Made by a program: the position numbers and the translations under genes
Notes under the pieces: model-generated
Databases searched by the model: none
Told to the model about the DNA's origin: nothing
What the model saw: the letters and a program-made list of their open reading frames with translations, nothing else
Virus record (IMG/VR): IMGVR_UViG_3300009001_000049
Location: 1 to 31,650 of that record
Length of the DNA: 31,650 nucleotides
Source of the DNA: a virus
Direction: 5' to 3' (one strand)
Shown: piece after piece, positions 24,958 through 31,650 of the stretch
Numbering within the stretch: the first letter of the stretch is position 1
How the letters are laid out: every line of letters starts with the position of its first letter

Positions 24958-25164
24958 ATGGGACTATTAGACAAATTAACAAAACAAAATTCTACATTAA
25001 CTGCATTTAATGGAGCTACACCAAACAAGTATGATAAAGAAAGTGGTTTAGTTACTCCATCTAATAAAGTAATTAAATCAGACTCAGTACTAGATCTAGA
25101 TGGGCAAACACCATCTACAGCCTATAAAAATACTGCTCCTGAAAATCAAGGCGGTAAAGTTTAA
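24958..25164 (+). CDS. Small conserved-type tail-region protein, function unknown
   Basis: The product is 68 residues. It starts MGLLDKLTKQNSTLTAFNGA and has a VLDLDGQTPSTAY segment near residue 45; Thr, Ser, Asn and Lys are abundant, with no Cys and no membrane segment. Short proteins of this style sit after the tape measure in some Bacteroidota and marine phages (from memory), but I know no tested function. It is preceded by its own ATATTTATAA box and followed after 3 bases by a large baseplate gene, so a minor virion or baseplate part is likely. Confidence 0.65.
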   Translation: MGLLDKLTKQNSTLTAFNGATPNKYDKESGLVTPSNKVIKSDSVLDLDGQTPSTAYKNTAPENQGGKV

Positions 25165-25167
25165 TAC

Positions 25168-27126
25168 ATGCCCTTACTAAACCTCAAAACTGATTTAAAA
25201 TCCCTAAGATTTGGGAAGGACAGGTTAGGTGGTGGTAATAGTGGACAACCATATATTACTTCTCCTATTCCTGAAGAGACAAATAATCTAGGAATTTTAA
25301 ATAATGATTTTCTTTTACGAGGAGGAATTACTGCTGTAACTAATAGTGGGGAAGATGTTTTACGTTTGGGTAAAATGTTTATTGATACAAAATCCCCAAG
25401 TGGTATTTTATTTACAGCTAAACAACAATTATTATCTAGAACATCTAATCGCACCCAAACTAGTGGTATTTTAAATGAAGGTATTTATACACCATTATCT
25501 ACTTTAGCTCAAGCGGGTGTTAATGCTTTTGGAGGTCATTTAAATAAACAAGGTATAAACCCATTTGCTCAAACAGGTGCTTACTCTAATAATGATAATT
25601 TATATGGAGTTAAAGTAAAATGGAATCAACCTAAAGAAGAAAATAGACTAGTAGCTATTTATCAAAATATTACCAATAATACATCACAAAATAACTGGAA
25701 TTTTTCAGGAGTAGATCTTAATGTAGGCCCTAACATTTTATCATATGGTGGGGGACCTGGATCTGTTTTAGGTATTGGTAAAACTCATATTAGATTTGCT
25801 TCTCCTGAACAAAGAACAGGGACAAATAATCCTAATTATAAAGGAAATTCAACACCTAACCAAGAACTTCCAAAATATACTCCAACAGAAAATTTACTTA
25901 ATTTTAAAACTTTTCTTAGTAATTCAAATAATAAAGGAAAAGAATATAATGGGATTATAGTAAAAAACGCATATGTAACATTATCATCCCCTCCTTTTGT
26001 TAATGCTTCTACAGGATTATTAGACCCTTTAGGTGTAACCCAATATCCTTCTACATATACTACTACTCAATTAGAAGAAGCTAAACCTGACACTGAATTA
26101 GGAAGAGCAGTAGGAATTAAACAAGATTTTAGAAAAATATTACGTCAAGATATTTCATCATCTAAAGTTATTTCTATTAGTCCCGATTATCAAACACAAA
26201 ATATTCAAACAAGAACTAACATAGGAAACCCTGGAGACTTTACTAGAAATCTCATTTCATACACCAGTGGTTCAGGTTTAGGACCTTTAGATAAAATTAA
26301 TGCTTTACCATTATATAGCTCAACTAGTGTTACTACGGACCCTATAGTAAATGATTTAGTCAAGTTTAGAATAGCCATTATTGATAATACAGACCCAAGT
26401 AAAAAAGTATTTATTCATTTTAGAGCTTTCCTAGATTCATTTACAGATAGTTATAGTGCTAATTGGAACTCGCAACAATATTTAGGTAGAGGAGAAAAAT
26501 TTTATACATATGGAGGTTTTGAAAGAACTTTTAGTATGGGGTGGACAGTAGCTGCTCAATCAAAAGAAGAACTAATCCCTATGTATAAAAAATTAAATTA
26601 TTTAGCTTCTTCTTTAACCCCTGATTATAGTGGTAATGGATATATGAAAGGAAATATGGCTCAATTAACAGTAGGAGGTTATCTTTACGAACAACCAGGA
26701 ATTATTACTGGATTATCTTTATCTGTTGATGAAAACTCACCTTATGAAATAGGTATAAATGATGAAGGAGGAAGTGACAGAACAGTTAAAGAATTACCTA
26801 TGATTATTAAAGTAACTGGCTTTAACTTTATCCCAATTCACAACTTTAGACCAGAAAAACAAAAGAATATTTATGCTACTAGAAGTGAACTTGCTGATAT
26901 TGGTACTTTAGACCAAAATTATTATGGAAATCAAAAATATATAGCTTTATCTAATGGTGAAGACGACAAATTCAGTAATTATAATTATAAACAAACTGGA
27001 ATAATTGAAGGAGAAGGTGAAAATGCTAGAATTACTGGTTTTATTCCTAATGTAGAAGCACCATCCCCTACTACAGGAGGAGGAGCTTCCGCAGCAGCAG
27101 CATCAGCAGCAGCGAACACTGCTTAA
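25168..27126 (+). CDS. Probable baseplate/tail tube-terminal structural protein
   Basis: The product is 652 residues. I cannot assign a T4 name with certainty. The first ~400 residues are Asn/Ser/Gly-rich, with several TLSSPPF- and LGVTQYP-like loops. The segment from about 410 to 580 is the most family-like: VKFRIAIIDNTDPSKKVFIH, FRAFLDSFTDSYSANWNSQQ, LGRGEKFYTYGGFERTFS, then VAAQSKEELIPMYKKLNYLA. This recalls tail proteins that cap or start the tube next to a LysM protein in contractile systems. The C terminus is an Ala/Ser/Gly-rich flexible tail. It lies between the tape measure and a LysM gene. Role as a gp48/gp54-like tube initiator is inference only. Confidence 0.7.
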   Translation: MPLLNLKTDLKSLRFGKDRLGGGNSGQPYITSPIPEETNNLGILNNDFLLRGGITAVTNSGEDVLRLGKMFIDTKSPSGILFTAKQQLLSRTSNRTQTSGILNEGIYTPLSTLAQAGVNAFGGHLNKQGINPFAQTGAYSNNDNLYGVKVKWNQPKEENRLVAIYQNITNNTSQNNWNFSGVDLNVGPNILSYGGGPGSVLGIGKTHIRFASPEQRTGTNNPNYKGNSTPNQELPKYTPTENLLNFKTFLSNSNNKGKEYNGIIVKNAYVTLSSPPFVNASTGLLDPLGVTQYPSTYTTTQLEEAKPDTELGRAVGIKQDFRKILRQDISSSKVISISPDYQTQNIQTRTNIGNPGDFTRNLISYTSGSGLGPLDKINALPLYSSTSVTTDPIVNDLVKFRIAIIDNTDPSKKVFIHFRAFLDSFTDSYSANWNSQQYLGRGEKFYTYGGFERTFSMGWTVAAQSKEELIPMYKKLNYLASSLTPDYSGNGYMKGNMAQLTVGGYLYEQPGIITGLSLSVDENSPYEIGINDEGGSDRTVKELPMIIKVTGFNFIPIHNFRPEKQKNIYATRSELADIGTLDQNYYGNQKYIALSNGEDDKFSNYNYKQTGIIEGEGENARITGFIPNVEAPSPTTGGGASAAAASAAANTA

Positions 27127-27156
27127 GTAAAGTTTAAAATAAAAATAATTATATAA

Positions 27157-27459
27157 ATGTCTAATAGATACAGAAATATTCCTCAAGACACTATTAAAGG
27201 TAAACAAGCATATAAAACTTCTCGTTATCCTGAGGTTCCTTTATCCGAAAATGATTTGTATGTTTATACAACTCAAGGAGATAGATTTGATACTTTAGCT
27301 AATTTATATTATGGAGATAGTTCATTATGGTGGATTATTTCCATAGCCAATACTGATGTAACTAATCAATCATCGTTAAATATTCCTATAGGTACCCAAA
27401 TAAGAATTCCAAATAATTATGCTAGTGTAATAAAAAATTTTAAATTAATAAACGAATAA
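27157..27459 (+). CDS. LysM-domain baseplate protein (gp53 / tail protein X-like)
   Basis: The product is 100 residues. VYTTQGDRFDTLANLYYGDS, followed by LWWIISIAN and NIPIGTQIRIP, is a phage LysM signature: D-x-L-A-x2-Y-Y-G, then W-x-I-x2-A-N, then I-P-x-G-x2-I-R-I-P. Such small proteins act in baseplates (T4 gp53, P2 gpX), linking hub, tube and wedge and often positioned near a cell-wall hydrolase. The next gene encodes a hub-amidase fusion 3 bases downstream, which supports this. The Arg/Tyr-rich N terminus (NRYRNIPQD) resembles the wedge-contact peptide of related proteins. No sign of truncation. Confidence 0.88.
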   Translation: MSNRYRNIPQDTIKGKQAYKTSRYPEVPLSENDLYVYTTQGDRFDTLANLYYGDSSLWWIISIANTDVTNQSSLNIPIGTQIRIPNNYASVIKNFKLINE

Positions 27460-27462
27460 GTT

Positions 27463-30400
27463 ATGGCTAATATAGTAGGAGAATCAACACCTTCTTTTGT
27501 TATTAAACAAGTTAACAAAAGACAAGAGATCCATGGTAAAATAAATAGGACAGCAGAAGAATTAAACTATTTAAACACTAAAACAGCTTGGTGTAAATTA
27601 GTATCCTCAGTTTCAGTTGAATCTTCAATACCTAATAACACTATCAAAAACTTAGGATTAACAGGTAATCAATTAGCTGAAAAATATGTTTTATTTAATG
27701 GAATTACTAATGAATCCCCTACAAAAGGAAAAGAAGAAACCTATCAAAGATCAGGAATAGCTAGAAATGGATCTATAAATAATACTAATGCTTATGGAGT
27801 TGGAGGTTTAGAAATGGGTTTATCCCCTATGATGGGAATCGAAGATGCTATTATTACTGCTAAAAATAGGGGATCCCTAAAATCAGCTAAAGTAAAAATT
27901 ATAGCTAATAGTAGAATCCAATTTGAAATAATTGAGACTTTATATATTAAGTTAGGATATTTTATGCTTTTAGAATGGGGATGGACTAATTATTTTAAAG
28001 ATAATGAATATATAAAAGACAATCCTTATAGTATAGCAGATGATTTTCTTTTAAGAAAAAGTGGATATGATAGTTTAAATTCAAAAATTCTTTCTAACAG
28101 AGCAAAATCCGGAGGTAATTATGATGCAATGATAGGAAAAGTTACCAATTTTAATTGGACTTTTAACCCATCAGGACAATATGTAATAGATATTGACTTA
28201 CTTTCCCAAGGAGATGTTATTGAATCTCTTAAAGTTAATACCCTTATGCCTGATGATGCTAGAGGTTTAGTACTTTCATTTGCTAGGTGGTATGATGCTA
28301 CTGTTGATCCCTTTAGCATTTTTGATCCCTTTGCAGAAAAAACTCCTGAAGAACAAGCAGAAATTAAAAAAGAGTTTTTACCAAAATATGAAGAATATGT
28401 AGAAACAGGAAAAATAGCTCCTAATACTTTAATAGGAGGGGTTTTAAATAATCCCTTTTTTGCTGCATCCACTTCTAGTTCTTTAGCTAAAGAATTTGCC
28501 CGATTATCTGAATTAATGGCTGAAGATCTCAGTAAATATACCAGTACTGGAGTTATTCCGTCAACAACTGATAAAAAACGAATAGCAGTAGCTATGAAAT
28601 TTAATGGGGATACTGATGATGATACACAATGGGTTCATTATATTAGATTTGATTATTTATTGCAATTTATTGAAAAAAATATAATTCCTACTATTGAAAA
28701 AGGTAATACTAAATTTATTACTTTTAATACAAGTGTTGACAATAACTTAATTCTTTTCCCAAATTATATTATAACATCAGATCCTACTATCTGTTCATGG
28801 GATTCTCCTTGGAGGATTGGTGATGAAAATGGATATACACCCCTTATTAGTGGTGGGGCTGATTTTGAAACAACTATAGGCGATAATACTTATGGAAAAT
28901 TAATGTATCTATATTTTAGTATGAAATGGATCTTAACGACTATGAAAGATAAAGAAAATGAAAATGGAGATGTAGTTTTAATTGATTTTCTTAATGCTTT
29001 ACTTGAAGGATTCCAAAAAGTTTCAGGAAATTACAATAAAATAACAGCTGATATAGATCCTGATACTAATGTAGTTTATTTTATTGATGAAACAGCCCAA
29101 CCTGATAGAAAGTCAAAAGAACCTACAGCATTTTTTAATACTTTTGGATATTTACCTAATGGAACTTCTAATTTTGTAAGAGATTTAAAATTTAATACTA
29201 CTGTTACTCCTGAAATGTCTACTATGATTTCAATAGGAGCTACTCGAGATGGATCATCTCCTGGATATGATGCAACCGGATTAAGAACAATTAACGCAGG
29301 GACTTTTGATGCTATTAAACCTAACCTTGTTAATAATTCTGGTAAACCTCAAGAAGAAACTGAAGATGCTACGAATAAGAAAAAACTAGCAAAAGTAGAA
29401 AGCAAATATGAAGAAGCTACAAAAGCATGGTCGACGTATATTTACGATATAATAGTATCAAGAGAGGCTAATGGAAAAAAGAAAACTATAATTGGTAAAA
29501 TTAGTAAAGAATCATCACAAGCTTATGCTAATACTCAAAAAACTTTAATTGAGTATAGACAATTAAAACAAACAAAAGACAATGCTAAACAATTTTCAGG
29601 TTCTCCTACTATGGGGTTTATTCCTTTTGATTTAGGTTTAGATATAGATGGTTTATCTGGTATAAAAATATATAACAAAATATCAGTTGAAACAGCATTT
29701 TTACCTTATAATTATAATGAATCTTTAGAATTTGTAGTAAAAGGTATAGACCATAAGATTAAAAATAATGATTGGATTACAAGCCTAACTACTCTTGCTA
29801 TTCCTAAAACCTCATCAGGTGGAGGTAAAGGAGGTAATAATGTAGGTGTTCCTACTGGAAAACGTAATGGTGGAGGCGGAGGTGGAGGCAGTAATCCTGC
29901 AGATTGGACCGATAAAACTATTACTAGTGGAAAACCTCTTAACCCTAGGGGACATGATGGTTCTCGTGAATATCCAAAAACTCAACTTTTATTCCATTAT
30001 TCTGTAACTTGGCAAGCTAATGATAATGGTCAAAATGTTATAGATGTTCTTAATAAAAGGGGACTCTCATACCATTACGTTATTGATGGAGCAGGGAACG
30101 TAGAACAATTAGTAACAGACACAACTAGAGCATTCCACGCAGGTACTGAAAACCCTAAACTTAGTGCTAATTCTAAAAGTATTGGTATTAATTTCCAAAA
30201 TATAGGATATGCTAGGAAGGAATCATCGACAGAAGAAGGTATTATTGGAAAATTTAAAACAAAGAATCAATATACAGGTAATGTTAAATTAGTTAATTAC
30301 TTAGGCAACCCTGCACCTTATAAAGGACATACTTATTGCCAAGAAATTTCTGATGCCCAATTAAAATCTGTAAAAGATTTAGTAAAAACACTCAAGAAAA

Positions 30401-30591
30401 ACAACTCAGGTATTCCTTCTTATAAATGGGAAGGTAAAAAGACATTCGATCAATTATTCCCACCTGATGGAAAAACAAGTTATGCTACTGATAAACCTGG
30501 ATTATATACCCACAATTCAAATGTTTTAGGAAAAGCAGATATTTTACCTACTCCTAAAATTGTTAAATTCTTTAAAGAACTAGTATTATAA
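27463..30591 (+). CDS. Baseplate hub protein fused to N-acetylmuramoyl-L-alanine amidase
   Basis: The product is 1042 residues. Residues ~1-780 look like a hub/structural part: GLEMGLSPMMGIEDAIITAK, LYIKLGYFMLLEWGWTNYF and IGKVTNFNWTFNPSGQYVI, then a long body. A Gly-rich linker (~785-815, GGGKGG and GGGGGGGS) leads to an Amidase_2-type domain. Expected zinc ligands are His845 (LLFHYSV), His892 (AFHAGTE... as in T7 lysozyme and AmpD) and, at the end, His1017 with Asp1026 (THNSNVLGKAD), the H-x8-D pair of AmpD-type enzymes. It would cut peptidoglycan amide bonds locally during tail penetration. In T4 the comparable role is played by the separate gp27 hub and gp5 lysozyme; here the functions share one chain and use an amidase. 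The stop overlaps the next start by one base. Confidence 0.88.
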   Translation: MANIVGESTPSFVIKQVNKRQEIHGKINRTAEELNYLNTKTAWCKLVSSVSVESSIPNNTIKNLGLTGNQLAEKYVLFNGITNESPTKGKEETYQRSGIARNGSINNTNAYGVGGLEMGLSPMMGIEDAIITAKNRGSLKSAKVKIIANSRIQFEIIETLYIKLGYFMLLEWGWTNYFKDNEYIKDNPYSIADDFLLRKSGYDSLNSKILSNRAKSGGNYDAMIGKVTNFNWTFNPSGQYVIDIDLLSQGDVIESLKVNTLMPDDARGLVLSFARWYDATVDPFSIFDPFAEKTPEEQAEIKKEFLPKYEEYVETGKIAPNTLIGGVLNNPFFAASTSSSLAKEFARLSELMAEDLSKYTSTGVIPSTTDKKRIAVAMKFNGDTDDDTQWVHYIRFDYLLQFIEKNIIPTIEKGNTKFITFNTSVDNNLILFPNYIITSDPTICSWDSPWRIGDENGYTPLISGGADFETTIGDNTYGKLMYLYFSMKWILTTMKDKENENGDVVLIDFLNALLEGFQKVSGNYNKITADIDPDTNVVYFIDETAQPDRKSKEPTAFFNTFGYLPNGTSNFVRDLKFNTTVTPEMSTMISIGATRDGSSPGYDATGLRTINAGTFDAIKPNLVNNSGKPQEETEDATNKKKLAKVESKYEEATKAWSTYIYDIIVSREANGKKKTIIGKISKESSQAYANTQKTLIEYRQLKQTKDNAKQFSGSPTMGFIPFDLGLDIDGLSGIKIYNKISVETAFLPYNYNESLEFVVKGIDHKIKNNDWITSLTTLAIPKTSSGGGKGGNNVGVPTGKRNGGGGGGGSNPADWTDKTITSGKPLNPRGHDGSREYPKTQLLFHYSVTWQANDNGQNVIDVLNKRGLSYHYVIDGAGNVEQLVTDTTRAFHAGTENPKLSANSKSIGINFQNIGYARKESSTEEGIIGKFKTKNQYTGNVKLVNYLGNPAPYKGHTYCQEISDAQLKSVKDLVKTLKKNNSGIPSYKWEGKKTFDQLFPPDGKTSYATDKPGLYTHNSNVLGKADILPTPKIVKFFKELVL

Positions 30592-31250
30592 TGGCTTATT
30601 ATCCTTTATCTCAAATAACACCTAATCTCTATACCGATGGAACCGAATACGAAACACCATCAGGAGAAAATTATACTGGATTTTATTTTAGAACATCTAA
30701 AGGAGAACTATTTACAGGAAGAACTCCTCAAGACCAACCTAACTTAAAATTATTTCCTCAACGTCAAAATGTTGAATTTCCTCTTTCAAACGATTCTTTA
30801 AGACGTTTTGAAGTTAAAGGAGCATTTAATCCTGGGGATACTGACCCTGATATGGATCCTGATCTTTTAAATGGGCCTATTTACATTTATGATGAGTATG
30901 CTTCTTTTAGGGGGTATCCTGAACCTACCTATCTTCCTTATTACTCTCCATCATCCCCAACTGAAAAAGATTATTCTGTAGGAGAATTTAGAAGATACTT
31001 TTGTAAAAAAAGAAATCAAGTTATTTATATTGAGATTAATAAAATCCAATATGATAAATTAATTGCACAAGATCCTCAAATATATTGGCAAATGTATAAA
31101 CCTTTCTTTTTAAATTGGCAAATTACGGGAAATAAACAACAAGTAGCTCAAACCAATAAAAATATAACTGAATTAAAATCTAAAAGAGAAAAACTCCCAA
31201 AACTTGGAGATTACCTAAAAAATGATTATATTAAGTACTATCAAGAATAG
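30591..31250 (+). CDS. Probable virion protein after hub gene, function unknown
   Basis: The product is 219 residues and starts MAYYPLSQITPNLYTDGTEY. The first half is rich in Tyr/Pro/Asp loops (ETPSGENYTGFYFRTSKGEL, PIYIYDEYASFRGYPEPTYL); the second half is helical and basic (KRNQVIYIEINKIQYDKLIA, then KNITELKSKREKLPKLGDYL). The YGxF-like aromatic content and position directly after the hub suggest a baseplate or tail component. I have seen similar sequences in marine phages without an assigned role. TAATG coupling with the hub gene points to co-translation. Confidence 0.7.
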   Translation: MAYYPLSQITPNLYTDGTEYETPSGENYTGFYFRTSKGELFTGRTPQDQPNLKLFPQRQNVEFPLSNDSLRRFEVKGAFNPGDTDPDMDPDLLNGPIYIYDEYASFRGYPEPTYLPYYSPSSPTEKDYSVGEFRRYFCKKRNQVIYIEINKIQYDKLIAQDPQIYWQMYKPFFLNWQITGNKQQVAQTNKNITELKSKREKLPKLGDYLKNDYIKYYQE

Positions 31251-31256
31251 TGCTAA

Positions 31257-31650
31257 ATGTATTGGTTAGTAGAAACGGAAGAACAAATTGATTATTTATT
31301 AAATAGAGGTTTTGGAGAAGCTTATATGGAGGTAATCCCTATATCTCACAATCAACACCCTGCTATTAATGACGTATCTTTAGTGTATTATAGACCTACT
31401 AACGATACTAAAGGTTATATGATATGCGTTAACCATAGTGAAGGATTAAGTGTAAGTAAAACGCGGGTAAACGAGTTATTAGAACAAACAAAAAAGTTAT
31501 GGACGTTAGATAAAAAAGATACATTATTCTATTTTCCATTAAAAAGCTTGCTCGACGTTAACCTAATCTCTCCTACGTATATACAAGAACCAACAGCAGC
31601 ACATTCAATTCTAGAACAGCGTTATAATAATAAACAAGATTTGAACCGCA
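31257..31650 (+). CDS. Unassigned gene start, cut by the window end
   Basis: An ATG at 31257 opens a frame with 131 codons and no stop before the window ends. The visible part begins MYWLVETEEQIDYLLNRGFG, continues EVIPISHNQHPAINDVSLVY, and has FPLKSLLDVN near the end. From memory it resembles the N-terminal part of family-A-type DNA polymerases (exonuclease-like region) in some Bacteroidota phages, but the visible length does not show catalytic motifs. Base use is slightly richer in C/G codons (acg, cgg, cgc) than the tail genes, which may mark the edge of the virion region. Treat identity as open. Confidence 0.5.
   Translation, partial: MYWLVETEEQIDYLLNRGFGEAYMEVIPISHNQHPAINDVSLVYYRPTNDTKGYMICVNHSEGLSVSKTRVNELLEQTKKLWTLDKKDTLFYFPLKSLLDVNLISPTYIQEPTAAHSILEQRYNNKQDLNR

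Noticed and set aside
1-31650. tRNA genes, rRNA, insertion sequences or integration sites
   Set aside because: I saw no cloverleaf-like segments, transposase or integrase genes, or direct repeats resembling att sites, though I could not run a dedicated search.

Overview
This window looks like part of the late (virion) region of a large, AT-rich, T4-like contractile-tailed phage. All supported genes lie on the + strand and are tightly packed. They include a contractile sheath, a tail tube, a gp26-like protein in the tail-chaperone position, a tape measure, a LysM baseplate protein and a hub protein fused to a peptidoglycan amidase. Start codons are preceded by A/T-rich leaders with essentially no Shine-Dalgarno sequence. 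This is typical of Bacteroidota and their phages, so a (possibly marine or freshwater) Bacteroidota host is my best guess; it is an inference. The C-terminal domain of the first gene resembles one I know from marine T4-like phage fibre proteins.

Layout. (1) 1-7230: the 3' part of a giant open frame (2409 codons visible, start outside the window). It is almost entirely a proline-free Gly-X-Ser/Thr triplet repeat organised in 23 long-period modules, ending in a compact C-terminal domain. (2) 7263-10454: a second, chemically different fibre built of collagen-like Gly-Pro-Gln triplets interrupted by seven copies of a ~41-residue beta-type module. (3) 10472-18690: a six-gene, tightly coupled cassette: a GT-A-like protein with a Cys4 cluster, a tandem GT-A/GT2 glycosyltransferase, a prolyl-4-hydroxylase-like 2OG-Fe(II) oxygenase, an FkbM methyltransferase/GT-B/third-domain fusion, a GT4 glycosyltransferase, and a full-length relative of the autotransporter O-heptosyltransferases (TibC/Aah type) with its Cys4 iron-finger. 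(4) 18711-31250: tail module: small coiled-coil protein, sheath, tube, gp26-like protein plus a downstream out-of-phase reading frame, tape measure, small virion protein, baseplate protein, LysM protein, hub-amidase fusion and another probable virion protein. (5) 31257-end: the start of a further gene cut by the window edge.

Most interesting hypotheses. First, the cassette between the fibres and the sheath may be a post-translational modification system for the two triplet-repeat fibres. The TibC-like enzyme family glycosylates Ser-rich repeat adhesins, the oxygenase resembles prolyl hydroxylases, and the neighbouring fibres offer hundreds of Ser/Thr and many Gly-Pro-Pro sites. Second, the gene between tube and tape measure appears to use a programmed +1 (or -2) frameshift on a T7 run (22090-22096) to make a long tail-assembly-chaperone form, as in lambda G/GT. 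Third, an ATATTTATAA box recurs upstream of most tail genes and is a candidate phage-specific promoter element.
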